Positions 7,610 through 15,885 of a stretch of 34,625 bases of DNA are shown here, piece by piece. A program made the translations under genes and the position numbers. The stretch is taken from contig JBJXFY010000293.1 of assembly GCA_046155815.1 (NCBI GenBank), forward strand, positions 1-34,625. The letters are read 5' to 3'. The notes beneath the pieces were generated by a model. It searched no databases and was not told the origin of the DNA. It worked only from the letters and a program-made list of their open reading frames with translations. The DNA comes from JBJXFY01 sp046155815. Lineage in GTDB: Bacteria; Verrucomicrobiota; Verrucomicrobiia; Limisphaerales; CAIMTB01. The stretch's first letter is position 1. The number at the start of each line of letters is the position of its first letter.

Positions 7610-10033
7610 TCAGAACTTGAACGTCAGCCGTCCTTCGACCCTGAAGGGAAGCTCTGCATATATGGACTCGTTTCCATACACCGCATTGGGCGCGCTCCAG
7701 TTGTCCTCGTCGGTCACGTTGAGCAGGTTGACCCGCGCTTCCCAGCTCTTGGTCTGGTAGTAGACCCCCAGGTCAAGCGTGTACTGCCAAGGGATGACTA
7801 TGGTGCCCTGGGGATTGTTATTGACCTCGCTGTTCGTGACAAGGCCGGCGGTGAAGCCGAGGCCGAAATCAAAACGATAGTTGGCCAGCAGGTTGAAGAG
7901 GTGGTCCGGCACGCCCTGGCGCTCCCACCAGCCCTCCCCGCCGTACTGTCCGCGGTCACCGTAGCCGGGCAGGTCGGTGTTGTTGACGTAGAACTCCGGA
8001 CGGTTCACCGTGGCGTCCGTAAACGAGTAGCCGGCCGTCACCCAGAAGTTGCGGTCAGGCTGATAGTTGACCTCGAACTCAACGCCACGGGTGGTGAAGT
8101 TCACCGAGGAGCGGTCCTGCTGGAGCTGGACGCGCTCCTGCTGGAACAACGCGAGGTTCAGGAAAAGCCGGTTGCCGAAGAGCGTCCACTTGCTCCCCGC
8201 CTCGTACAGGATAGCCTCCGTGGTCAGGGAGGCGATGGGGAAGCTGGGATTGCCGCCGGTCGTGATGCCTCCGCCGTTGCCGACGGCGCCCGCCGGGTTC
8301 TGGCCGTAGTTGTAGGTGGCATAGGTCGAGAGATCGGGGGTCCACTTGTAGATCAGCGAGCCGTTGGCGCTCGGAAGTCCAACCACGGTTGAGTCGGAGA
8401 GTCGTTGGGGTCCGATGCCGAAAGGCGCCTCCCATTGGAGGTCATAGTCGACCGCCATGATGTCCACGCGCCCGCCTGCCAGCAAGGAGAGCTGGTCGGT
8501 GATCCGCCAGTCCTCCTGGAGGAAGGGCGCAACGCTCAGGGCCTGGGAGGTGCCCGAATCTCCGTTGTCGGGCGTGAAGTAGCGGTTCTCCCAGCCCGGC
8601 ACCGGGATGGAGGTGAACGGGTTCGGGAAGTTCACCGAATTGCGGACGTTGACGTAGTTCCGGTCCTCGGTGAGATCCCAGACGTTGGCCGGCTCAAAGA
8701 AGAAATCATTGAAGGCCCGGACATGCTGGTAGCGGAACGCCACCCCGGTGTTGACCTTGTGCCGCTCGAGGTCGAACCGGAATTCGGTACGGTTCTCGAG
8801 GCTCCAGCTTGGGTCAATGATCTCCGAGTAATAGTAGGAACTCTCCGTTTCCCGGCGGACGTAGCGAAAAAAGGTATTGTTTCCGACCTCCAGGATGTCC
8901 GAGGCGTCCAGTGTCTGTATGACCTGGGCGTTGTAGGAGATGCCTTCGGAGTCGTCGCCGGGCCGCAGGAGGCGCCTCTGGCGGTCAAGTTTCACGCGGT
9001 CGCCGAGCGAGACGCGGTTGACGACCGGAAAGCCGGAAGTCACCCACTGCGAGTTCTGCGGATCCGAGCGCGTTGCGGCAGTTCCGCCGGGCGGAGCGAC
9101 GTTGCCGAAGTCGATCGGGTTGCCGTTGGCGTCCGCGTAGCCGAAGGGATAGCTGGCAAAGTCCGGCGCCGGGTTGTTGTTGACGCCGGTCTGGTACAGG
9201 CCGTCGTCAATCAGCGCCTGGGTAGGCCGGTTGATGCCGAAGTTCTCCGTATAGTTGGCCCAGAAGAACTCGTTGTTGAAGAATAGCTTGTAGTTGCTCT
9301 TGGGCATCCATTCCAGCGCGCCGTAGATGGCCTGTGTCTTCTTGAATCCGTCCTCATAGTAGCTGTCCGAGTCTTCGCCCGAGTAGCTCAGGCGCATGGC
9401 CAGTTCCTTGCTGTCGTTCAGCGGTGCCCCCACGTCGAATCCCCAACGATACTGGTCATACATTCCCACCTCGGCAAAGACCTCGCCACGGAAGCGATCG
9501 TAGAACGGGCGTTTGGTGATGTAGTCAATGTAGCCGCCGACGTACTGCGAAGGCCCCATGACCACGGTGGCCGGTCCCTTGACGATGTTGACGGATTCGA
9601 CGGAGTTGAAGTTGACAGGCAGGCCGTTTCCGTTCGAGCTGAGGCCGATGCGCATCCCGTTGTTAAAGGTGTCGGCGATCTGCGAGCGGATGTCCGGGGT
9701 GGTCGGCGCCCCGAAATTGGAGCGGGTGTAGGAGCTGGACGTCAGCTTTGAGAAGTCACGGACATCGCGGATGGCCACGGCATTTAGCTGTTCCCGCGAG
9801 ATGATGGTGACGTTGCGCGGGGTCTCGATGATGCTGCGCTCCGTCCCGAAGACAGAATTGAACGGCCGGGCGGTGGGGACGACGGTCTCCTCGAGCGGGA
9901 CGCCTTGGATGACCATCGGCTCCAGCTCGACTACATCGTCGGACGCCGGGGCGTTGGTGGCGACCTGCGCGATCAAGTTTGGACCCAGTGTGAGGGCCAG
10001 CGAGGTGGCAACGGTGAGCCGGGGGGTGTTCAT
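7610..10033 (-). CDS. TonB-dependent outer-membrane receptor (FhuE/FecA-like), first copy
   Basis: An 807-residue receptor. A signal peptide (to about residue 27) is followed by a TonB-box-like stretch (VELEPMVIQGVP), then the plug with SIIETPRNVTIISREQL, VESVNIVKGPATVVMGP and GGYIDYITKRP, then a long beta-barrel rich in aromatic and Asn residues, ending RVEGRLTFKF with the terminal Phe expected for outer-membrane insertion. Siderophore-receptor models will hit it. Heading an operon of purine nucleoside enzymes, it more likely imports nucleosides, nucleotides or a related compound. It is clearly related to the second receptor at 24346-26772. The ATG at 10033 has no strong ribosome-binding site. 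It is the first gene of its operon, divergent from the GTPCH-II-like gene. Confidence 0.93.
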   Translation of the reverse strand: MNTPRLTVATSLALTLGPNLIAQVATNAPASDDVVELEPMVIQGVPLEETVVPTARPFNSVFGTERSIIETPRNVTIISREQLNAVAIRDVRDFSKLTSSSYTRSNFGAPTTPDIRSQIADTFNNGMRIGLSSNGNGLPVNFNSVESVNIVKGPATVVMGPSQYVGGYIDYITKRPFYDRFRGEVFAEVGMYDQYRWGFDVGAPLNDSKELAMRLSYSGEDSDSYYEDGFKKTQAIYGALEWMPKSNYKLFFNNEFFWANYTENFGINRPTQALIDDGLYQTGVNNNPAPDFASYPFGYADANGNPIDFGNVAPPGGTAATRSDPQNSQWVTSGFPVVNRVSLGDRVKLDRQRRLLRPGDDSEGISYNAQVIQTLDASDILEVGNNTFFRYVRRETESSYYYSEIIDPSWSLENRTEFRFDLERHKVNTGVAFRYQHVRAFNDFFFEPANVWDLTEDRNYVNVRNSVNFPNPFTSIPVPGWENRYFTPDNGDSGTSQALSVAPFLQEDWRITDQLSLLAGGRVDIMAVDYDLQWEAPFGIGPQRLSDSTVVGLPSANGSLIYKWTPDLSTYATYNYGQNPAGAVGNGGGITTGGNPSFPIASLTTEAILYEAGSKWTLFGNRLFLNLALFQQERVQLQQDRSSVNFTTRGVEFEVNYQPDRNFWVTAGYSFTDATVNRPEFYVNNTDLPGYGDRGQYGGEGWWERQGVPDHLFNLLANYRFDFGLGFTAGLVTNSEVNNNPQGTIVIPWQYTLDLGVYYQTKSWEARVNLLNVTDEDNWSAPNAVYGNESIYAELPFRVEGRLTFKF

Positions 10034-10190
10034 TTTTTGCGGGCAGGGGCAAATTGCGGCAGGGCGACTAGGTGGCGCCTGTTCGGAGCGCCCCCGATTT
10101 CCCCGCCGGGATAGCCATCGCCCTGATGCAGCAACCCCGGTGCCAGCCCTGTCGCGAGGCTGGCAGAGAATCTGCCCACCTTGTCCCTCA
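10034..10190. promoter_or_regulatory. Divergent intergenic region with structured leader
   Basis: These 157 bases separate two divergent operons and must hold both promoters; I see no convincing -35/-10 pair. On the plus strand there is a short stem CATC-GCCCT-GATG (10116-10128), then GCCAGCC/GGCTGGC (10142-10148 with 10158-10164) and GGCAGA/TCTGCC (10162-10167 with 10171-10176, GAA loop). The last two share GGC at 10162-10164, so both cannot fully form at once. CCCTGATG, CAGCAACC and CGGTGCCA at 10121-10145 resemble parts of the SAM-I riboswitch core, but the usual spacing and P1 stem are not evident. Regulation is only suggested. Confidence 0.4.
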
Positions 10191-11726
10191 ATGGCCGCCC
10201 CGCCCCGGAAACGCCCCCCGCGCCGTCCTCACGCTTCCGGCACGCCCCCAGCGCGCGACGCCGCCACGGCCCGTCCGCTGCACGGCACCACGCTGTATCT
10301 CGCGCAGTGCCGCATCACGACTCCGTTCGGCACGTTCCAGGCGCACATCTTCCAGGACTTGATCCACAAGGGCTACATCATCGCCCTCGCCCACGGCGAC
10401 CTCGGCGCGCCGCGGCTGTACACGCGCATCCACTCCTCATGCGTCACCAGCGAGACGCTGCGCGGGTGCGACTGCGATTGTGTGCAGCAGCTCGAGGGCG
10501 CGCTGGAAATCATCGCCCGCCGCGGAAATGGCATCCTCTTCTACCTCATGCAGGAGGGCCGCGGCGTGGGCTACGTGGCCAAGGCGCGCGACAGAATGCT
10601 CGTGCAGCACTCCGGCGACGCAATGACCACCTTCGAGGCCTACCGGCAGATGGGCCTCAAGAAGGACTACCGGAACTACGAGGACGTGGCGCACGTCTGC
10701 CACCTGCTGGGAATCAAGTCCTCTTTCGTGCTCCTCACGAACAACCCGGACAAGATTTCCGCCATGAAGGCCGCCGGGCTCAGGGTGGCGGGCGCGGAGT
10801 CCCTCGAGTTCGAGCCTTCCCCCTTCAACCTCGCCTACCTCGCCTCGAAGGCCGCTTCCGGCCACCGGCTCAGCCGACCCGGTCTCGCCCGCGTGCCCGG
10901 CGTCCGGCCCCCCGAACCCGTCGAGCCGTTCACCCCGCACGCACTGCCGGAGGCGCAGCGCTTCATCTACTCCGCGAGCTACTACCTGCCCATGAAGCCG
11001 GTGGACGGCGAGATCATCCTGAACGAGGCCGAGTTCCAGCCCGCCAAGGCCGCCATCGAGGCGGCCATGCAGGGCCCCGAGCCGCTGGTGGCGGACAGCT
11101 TCGTCATCCGCGGCCACCGCTACCTCGTGAAGACGCACGCCGCGCGCCTGGCCGCCCGCCGGCAGGAGGCGCCGGACGATCCGCTCGTGCAGCTCCTCAG
11201 CACGCCCTATTGGTTCCGCGTCCACGTCTATTTCGACATCGTGACCAGCCAGGAGTTCGTCGTGCTCACCTACGGCAAGCCGGAAATCTACGACCTGCCG
11301 ATCCTCCGCCTGCAAAGCGAATCCCTCTTCAACCGCTTCCCCATCGCCACGCTCGACAACCGCCATAAATTCAAGAAGTCCGTCCAGCACATCGTCCACT
11401 ACGGTGTCGGCGCGATCTGCCTCCTGTACTTCGACGGCCGCGGCGCGGGCTTCGGCGCACATGCCACCGACCGCATGCTCACCGAGCTGGGCATCGCCCT
11501 CTCCAGCGACGAGGCCTACCGCCGCCTTGGCGTGGACTACGACAGCCGCGACTACGACGCCTGTCTCCTCCTGCTCAAGCACCACATTCCGTCCCCGCGC
11601 GTGCAGATGATCATGAACAGCCCCTCCAGCCTCGTGCGGAAATCCGAGTACGCTGCCGCGCTGCACAAGCACCGGATCGAGGTCGAGAAGTGGATTTTCC
11701 TCGACGAGCACGCTGTTGCCGAATGA
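10191..11726 (+). CDS. Tandem GTP-cyclohydrolase-II-like protein (RibA/Urc1-like)
   Basis: A 511-residue protein with two RibA-type domains. Domain 1 (about 25-230) has the zinc ligands Cys84, Cys95 and Cys97 in the C-x10-C-x-C arrangement, QLEGALEIIARRGNGILFY, QEGRGVGYVAKARDR and LLTNNPDKI. Aligned by eye to E. coli RibA, the catalytic Tyr105 position is Arg135. Domain 2 (about 300-505) keeps the scaffold (VLTYGKPEIYDLPILRLQSE, ICLLYFDGRGAGFG) but has Ser378 where the first Cys would be and no CDC pair, so it cannot bind zinc the same way. Standard RibA is about 200 residues. With the altered Tyr and the catabolic setting, riboflavin synthesis is unlikely. Urc1, a GTPCH-II-like protein of uracil catabolism, is a better comparison. 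The ATG at 10191 is the first plausible start. Its stop overlaps the next gene (ATGA). Confidence 0.85.
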   Translation: MAAPPRKRPPRRPHASGTPPARDAATARPLHGTTLYLAQCRITTPFGTFQAHIFQDLIHKGYIIALAHGDLGAPRLYTRIHSSCVTSETLRGCDCDCVQQLEGALEIIARRGNGILFYLMQEGRGVGYVAKARDRMLVQHSGDAMTTFEAYRQMGLKKDYRNYEDVAHVCHLLGIKSSFVLLTNNPDKISAMKAAGLRVAGAESLEFEPSPFNLAYLASKAASGHRLSRPGLARVPGVRPPEPVEPFTPHALPEAQRFIYSASYYLPMKPVDGEIILNEAEFQPAKAAIEAAMQGPEPLVADSFVIRGHRYLVKTHAARLAARRQEAPDDPLVQLLSTPYWFRVHVYFDIVTSQEFVVLTYGKPEIYDLPILRLQSESLFNRFPIATLDNRHKFKKSVQHIVHYGVGAICLLYFDGRGAGFGAHATDRMLTELGIALSSDEAYRRLGVDYDSRDYDACLLLLKHHIPSPRVQMIMNSPSSLVRKSEYAAALHKHRIEVEKWIFLDEHAVAE

Positions 11727-12772
11727 CGCCGCCTGCCCCCCATCCCGCCGATCCCCTCGGCCACGCCCTGCTCGCCGCCCGGCTGCTTGCCGTCACGGAG
11801 CATCTCGGCGAGATGCTCGCCGCACCTCAGCCGCCGCGCCGCCAGCCGCCCGCGCCCGGCCGTTTCACCGTCACCGGCGTGGGCGGCTCGGAGGCCCACG
11901 CCCGCCACCTCGCGTGGCTGGTCAACACCTTCACGCCGTACCCCGCGGAGGTCGCCCCTGGGTCGGCGTTCGCCGCGCCGGTGGACGACCGCGCCGCGGC
12001 GCGCACGCTGGTCGTTTTCAGCCAGGGCCTGTCGCAGAACGCGCGCCTGGCGCTTGATCAGGCGGGGCGCTTCGGCGGACTCGTCCTGTTCACCGCCGCC
12101 ACCGAGGCGGGGCTGCGGCGGGCGGGCCGGGCCGACCGCGCGGGCCTGCTTGCCCGCCTCGTGACGCTCGGCGCCGAGGTGGTCCGCTTTCCGCTTGAGG
12201 AGGAATACACCATTCTGATCCGCGTCGTTGGCGCGGCGTGCGGCTTCCTCGCCGCGCGGCAATGGGCCGCAACGCTGCCGGGCAGCCGCCTCGCTGCCCC
12301 GCGGCCGGAAGACGTGCTGGTGCCGTTCCTCGACCCGCCGCCCGCCGCCTCCGCCGAAGTCCTGCTGCGCGCGCCGCTGCTGCTGGCGCCGCCGCCGCTG
12401 GGGGAGAGCGGCGGCAATCTCGCGTGCAAGTTCGTGGAGGGCCTGTTCCGGCCCGCGCCGCCGCTCGTGGATCTGCTGGCCTTCGCCCACGGCGCGTTCC
12501 AGCAACTCGCCGCCCAGCCGCGGCCGGTGCTCCTCCTGGAGCCGGCGCATGGTCCCTTCGCGGAACTGGCCCGGCGCGCGCGGCAGATGTGCGCCGCCGT
12601 CGGGGCCGAAGTCCTCGCGCTACCGCTCGACGGCCCGGCCGACCTCGCGCCGCTGGAGGCCGAAGCGCGGCTGAACGCGCTCCTGTTGGCGGCCGTCCGG
12701 GCCGCAGGCACGAACCAGCGCGACTGGCCCGGCAAAGGCCTCGACACGCCGCTTTATGCGTTTCCCGAATAG
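11723..12772 (+). CDS. SIS-domain protein (sugar isomerase/aminotransferase-like fold)
   Basis: A 349-residue protein resembling the double-SIS arrangement of GlmS-type isomerase domains and AgaS/FrlB-like deglycases. The first domain has FTVTGVGGSEAHARHLAW and TLVVFSQGLSQNARLAL, matching the SIS phosphosugar-binding G-x-G-x-S and S-x-S-x-N-type loops. A second, weaker copy lies around residues 235-335. SIS proteins act on phosphosugars or sugar-amine adducts. Next to a GTPCH-II-like enzyme, the substrate could be a ribosyl-amine phosphate left after base opening, which is inference. It is translationally coupled at both ends: ATGA overlap with the upstream gene, and its stop lies inside the next gene's start. 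The C-terminus is Ala-, Leu- and Arg-rich, so domain limits are uncertain. Confidence 0.7.
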   Translation: MTPPAPHPADPLGHALLAARLLAVTEHLGEMLAAPQPPRRQPPAPGRFTVTGVGGSEAHARHLAWLVNTFTPYPAEVAPGSAFAAPVDDRAAARTLVVFSQGLSQNARLALDQAGRFGGLVLFTAATEAGLRRAGRADRAGLLARLVTLGAEVVRFPLEEEYTILIRVVGAACGFLAARQWAATLPGSRLAAPRPEDVLVPFLDPPPAASAEVLLRAPLLLAPPPLGESGGNLACKFVEGLFRPAPPLVDLLAFAHGAFQQLAAQPRPVLLLEPAHGPFAELARRARQMCAAVGAEVLALPLDGPADLAPLEAEARLNALLLAAVRAAGTNQRDWPGKGLDTPLYAFPE

Positions 12773-13163
12773 ACTTCCGCCCGCCCTCCTCGCCGCCGCG
12801 CTGCTGGCCACAGGCTGCCGTTCCGCCGGCCCCGCCGCCGGCGACGCGCAGCCGAAGCGGCCCATGACGTGGACACGCACGGAACTGTACTTCGGCGCGG
12901 TCGAGAAGCCGGGATGGGACGAATACCTGGCCGCGTCCGTTACGCCGCGTTTCCCGGACGGCTTCACCGTGCTCGAAGCCGAGGGCCAATGGCGCAACCC
13001 GCAGGGCGAAATCCGCCGTATCCCGACGCGGGTGCTGCTCATCCTGCATCCGCCGACACCGGCCGCGAACGCGGCCATCGAGGCGCTGAGGACCGAGTTC
13101 CTCGCCCGATTCGGGCACGTCTCCGTGCTTCGCGGCTCGGGGCAGGTGCAAGTGTCATTTTGA
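12756..13163 (+). CDS. Small DUF3574 lipoprotein
   Basis: A 135-residue protein with a lipoprotein signal (PPALLAAALLATGC, lipid-anchored Cys21). The body fits DUF3574: WTRTELYFG, a conserved Trp-Asp-Glu-Tyr stretch, VTPRFPDGFTVLEAEGQWR and IPTRVLLILHP. The family's function is not known. Its ATG lies 17 bases inside the end of the SIS gene in another frame, so it is co-translated with an enzyme pair that should be cytosolic, an odd partnership. The gene ends this short plus-strand operon. Confidence 0.8.
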   Translation: MRFPNRLPPALLAAALLATGCRSAGPAAGDAQPKRPMTWTRTELYFGAVEKPGWDEYLAASVTPRFPDGFTVLEAEGQWRNPQGEIRRIPTRVLLILHPPTPAANAAIEALRTEFLARFGHVSVLRGSGQVQVSF

Positions 13164-13199
13164 GCCGGCGCAGTCTGCGCGTCGGCGTCCGACGACACG

Positions 13200-13261
13200 C
13201 GGGCCGAAGCCCGGTTCAGGATCATTGGGCGAATCGGCCCTGAAGCGGCGTGGACGCCGCT
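13200..13261. terminator. Hairpins between convergent genes
   Basis: The gap between the convergent DUF3574 and adenine deaminase genes holds two perfect stems: CGGGC-CGAA-GCCCG (13200-13213) and AGCGGCG-TGGA-CGCCGCT (13244-13261). Such stems could act as a two-way terminator. Neither has a proper T-tract; only a short GTTGTTTTG follows further on. Termination is therefore inferred mainly from position. Confidence 0.4.
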
Positions 13262-13318
13262 CCGCGGCCGATCTTCAGGAGGGGCCGTTGTTTTGCGGGA
13301 TGCCCTGGCGCGGCCCCC

Positions 13319-15130
13319 TCACTTCTCGAACAGCGGGACGAGCCGCATGGCGGGCACGGTGACCAGGCCCTTGTCCGTGAGCCGGATCTCCGGGATCACG
13401 GAGAGCGGCAGCAGGTTGAATCCCATGTAGGGCAGCACGCAGCCGGCCGCGGCCCAGACTTCTTTCAGGTGCGCCGAGCGCTCCGCGACGATGCCGGCCC
13501 GCTGGTCGGAGAGCAGCCCGGCGACGGGCAGTTCCACCAGCGCCAGCACGGCGCCGTCGTGCACCACGCAGACACCGCCCTGCGTGCGCTTCAACGCGAG
13601 CACGGCCGCGCGCATGTCGGCCTCGTTCGTGCCGGCGACAATGAGGTTGTGCGCGTCGTGTCCCACGGTGCTGGCGACCGCGCCGGCCTTCAGGCCGAAA
13701 CCCTTGAGCAGCCCGTGGCCCACGCCGCCGTTCTGCCCGTGCCGCTCGATGACCGAGAGGAAGCACAGGTCGCCGTAGGCCGCGAGGGTTTCGGCCCAGG
13801 TCGCCCGCGGGGTGAACGTCATCCGTTCGTGGGACGTGATGATCCCGGGGAGCGCCACCCGCAGCACGTTCGCGGTGCCGGACGCGGCCGGAAGGTCGGG
13901 CAGCAGCTTCACGTCATCGGCAAAGTGCACGGTCCGATACGCCGCAGCGGGGTAGCGCCAGGGCTTCGCCAGCACGGCCTCAAGCCGCGGCGTGACCTTG
14001 CGGTGCTCGACCACCAGCTCGCCGCCGTACCAGGTGCACTGTGGCTCGAGCGCATCGTTCAGCAGCACGAGGTCCGCGCGGCGCGAATGGCCGAGCCCGC
14101 CGAATTCCCCGTCCATGGCGTAGCGCGTCGCCGGATGCAGGGAACCCATGCTCCACGCGGTGGAGGGCGGGACGCCGGCGCGCACCGCCTCGCGCACCAC
14201 CCAGTCCAGGCCGAAGAGGAAGAGGTCGTCCGCGTCGCGGTCGTCCGTGCAGACGCAGACGCGCTTGGGGTTCGCGCCCAGTTCGGTCACGGCCCGGATG
14301 GCGAGCGGGAGCGAGTGCCAGGGCGTGCGCGGGTTGCCGCCGCGCAGGAAGATCCACAGGCCGGCCTCGAGGAAGTCATCGGCGATCTCGCGGTCAATGG
14401 ATTCGTGCGTATCGGTCACGCCGCTGGCCGCGCACGCGGCCACGAACTCGCGGCCGTAGATGTGCCCGCACACGGGCCGGTTGCGCTTGAGCGCCTCGGC
14501 GAGGATGGCGTGGCTGCGCGGATCGCCGAGCGCCACGGGTACGAAGTCCATCTTCTCCCCGAGCGCCACGGCCTCGGGCCACCGGTCGAACACGGCCGCC
14601 ACCTTCTCCGGCGTGAAGTCGCCGCCGGCGGTCTCGAGCGCCGCGTTCGTGGCCGGGATGGTGCTGGGCAGCGTCAGGAAGATGTTGAGCGGCGCCTGCC
14701 GGGCGTCCTCGAGCATCCACTCGACGCCCGCCACGTCGCAGACGTTCCCGATCTCGTGCGAGTCGCAGAAGATCGTGGTCGTGCCGTTCAGCAGCGCGGC
14801 CTCCGCGTACGCGCAGGCCGTCATCATCGAGGACTCGATGTGGATGTGCGGGTCCACGAGGCCGGGCGCGAGGAGGCCGCCGGCGCAGTCGAACGTGGGC
14901 GCGGCGCGGCCGAGGCGCCTGGCCTCGCCGGCCGGCTTCACCGCCGCGATGCGGCCCGCGGCGATCCAGACCTCGCGCTCCGGATGGATGCGCTCCGTGT
15001 ACGTCGAGAGCACGCGCGCCCCGGTGAGCACGGCGTCCGGCGCGGACGTGCCCATGGCGACGGCCGCGAGATGGCGGGTGACCGTGTGGAGCGGCGGGAC
15101 GGCGAAGCGGTTGAGCAGCGCGGCAGGCAT
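13319..15130 (-). CDS. ade: Adenine deaminase (Ade/YicP family)
   Basis: A 603-residue amidohydrolase-superfamily adenine deaminase, the usual length of the family. Key motifs are PGLVDPHIHIESSM (His95, His97, Glu99), TIFCDSHEIGNV, and GHDAHNLIVAGTNEADM in the C-terminal half. It converts adenine to hypoxanthine and ammonia, normally in the cytosol with Mn or Fe. It is the last gene of a long minus-strand operon, 17 bases after tonB. It complements the secreted adenosine deaminase: one acts on the nucleoside outside, the other on the free base inside. The start at 15130 gives the N-terminal length typical of the family; Met26 is a possible later start. Confidence 0.95.
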   Translation of the reverse strand: MPAALLNRFAVPPLHTVTRHLAAVAMGTSAPDAVLTGARVLSTYTERIHPEREVWIAAGRIAAVKPAGEARRLGRAAPTFDCAGGLLAPGLVDPHIHIESSMMTACAYAEAALLNGTTTIFCDSHEIGNVCDVAGVEWMLEDARQAPLNIFLTLPSTIPATNAALETAGGDFTPEKVAAVFDRWPEAVALGEKMDFVPVALGDPRSHAILAEALKRNRPVCGHIYGREFVAACAASGVTDTHESIDREIADDFLEAGLWIFLRGGNPRTPWHSLPLAIRAVTELGANPKRVCVCTDDRDADDLFLFGLDWVVREAVRAGVPPSTAWSMGSLHPATRYAMDGEFGGLGHSRRADLVLLNDALEPQCTWYGGELVVEHRKVTPRLEAVLAKPWRYPAAAYRTVHFADDVKLLPDLPAASGTANVLRVALPGIITSHERMTFTPRATWAETLAAYGDLCFLSVIERHGQNGGVGHGLLKGFGLKAGAVASTVGHDAHNLIVAGTNEADMRAAVLALKRTQGGVCVVHDGAVLALVELPVAGLLSDQRAGIVAERSAHLKEVWAAAGCVLPYMGFNLLPLSVIPEIRLTDKGLVTVPAMRLVPLFEK

Positions 15131-15147
15131 GACGGCACGGGCTCAAC

Positions 15148-15882
15148 TCATGGGCCGACGCCCGCGAGCTGGAAGTCGAACGGAACGCGCAGCTGGCCGA
15201 TGTACTCCGAGGACAGCCGCGCCTTCAGCACCATGTCGCGCGCCGCCTTGTCGAGGATCGGGTGGCCGGAGCTCTGGATCACCTCCGCCTCGACCACCCG
15301 GCCGCCGGGGCCGACGACGATGTCCACCACCACCCTGCCCTGCAGGAGCCGGCGACGAGCGTCGTAGGGATACTGCCAGTTCCCCAGCAAGCGTCGGGCA
15401 TCCACTGAGCGCCGCTGGAGGACGGCAGGTGCTGGCGGAGCCGGGCTGGTAATCGGCGGGGGAGGAGGAGGAGGAGGGGGGGGCGGGGCCGGCTGGACGA
15501 AGTCGGGATTGGGCTGTGGCTCCGCGATGGGCAGCGGTACGGGCGGCGGCTCCGGCGTCTCCACTGGCGGCGGCGGATTGTCCGGCGGCGGCTCGACGAC
15601 CGGCTCGGGGGGCGGCGGCTCTTCCGGGGGTGGGGGAGGCTCCTCAGGTGGCGGGGGGGGCGGATTGTCCGGCGGTGGCGGCGGCTCCTCGACGGGCGCG
15701 AGCTGCTCGAGTTCGACCATCGCGACCTCGACCGCCGGCGGTTCGGGCCGTGGCGGCGGCGGTGGCGGATCGAGACGCCTCTGAATCGGCAGGGCGGCGA
15801 GGGCAAGGTGAAGGCCTATGGACACGCCGAGCATCAGCCTGAAGGAGGCGCCGGGGCGGTTGCGGAGGGGCATGGAAGTCAC
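15148..15882 (-). CDS. tonB: TonB energy-transducing protein
   Basis: A 244-residue TonB. A single N-terminal membrane segment carries the S-x3-H pair (Ser21, His25) that couples E. coli TonB to ExbB/ExbD. It is followed by about 110 residues made almost wholly of Pro and Glu, including two long Pro runs that would span the periplasm. The C-terminal domain (about 160-240) has YPYDARRRLLQGRVVVDIVV and VIQSSGHPILDKAA, the TonB_C signature. The start chosen is GTG at 15882, 3 bases after the DUF3891 stop; ATG at 15873 is an alternative. Its expected partners ExbB and ExbD are in the divergent plus-strand operon, and the two receptors are in two further transcripts, so the complex is coded in pieces. 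Confidence 0.92.
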   Translation of the reverse strand: MTSMPLRNRPGASFRLMLGVSIGLHLALAALPIQRRLDPPPPPPRPEPPAVEVAMVELEQLAPVEEPPPPPDNPPPPPPEEPPPPPEEPPPPEPVVEPPPDNPPPPVETPEPPPVPLPIAEPQPNPDFVQPAPPPPPPPPPPPITSPAPPAPAVLQRRSVDARRLLGNWQYPYDARRRLLQGRVVVDIVVGPGGRVVEAEVIQSSGHPILDKAARDMVLKARLSSEYIGQLRVPFDFQLAGVGP

Positions 15883-15885
15883 GTC

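Noticed and set aside
7610..10033. Siderophore receptor assignment
   Set aside because: Plug motifs fit the broad siderophore-receptor model, but the operon holds only purine nucleoside functions and no iron genes, so the general TonB receptor call is kept.
10090..10130. Fluoride riboswitch on the minus strand (GGGCGATGGCTATCCC)
   Set aside because: The opening resembles the GGCGATGG start, but the downstream pseudoknot and CTGATG-type segments are missing.
9771..10190. N-terminal extension of the GTPCH-II-like protein
   Set aside because: The extension lies antisense to the TonB receptor start and through the divergent intergenic region; homology to RibA begins after the ATG at 10191.
13250..15367. 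705-residue plus-strand frame opposite adenine deaminase
   Set aside because: Antisense shadow; the minus strand encodes an intact enzyme with all metal ligands.
15410..15790. Pro/Glu codon repeats as a possible tandem DNA repeat or CRISPR
   Set aside because: They encode the Pro-rich spacer of TonB and have no regular period. No CRISPR array is visible anywhere in the window.
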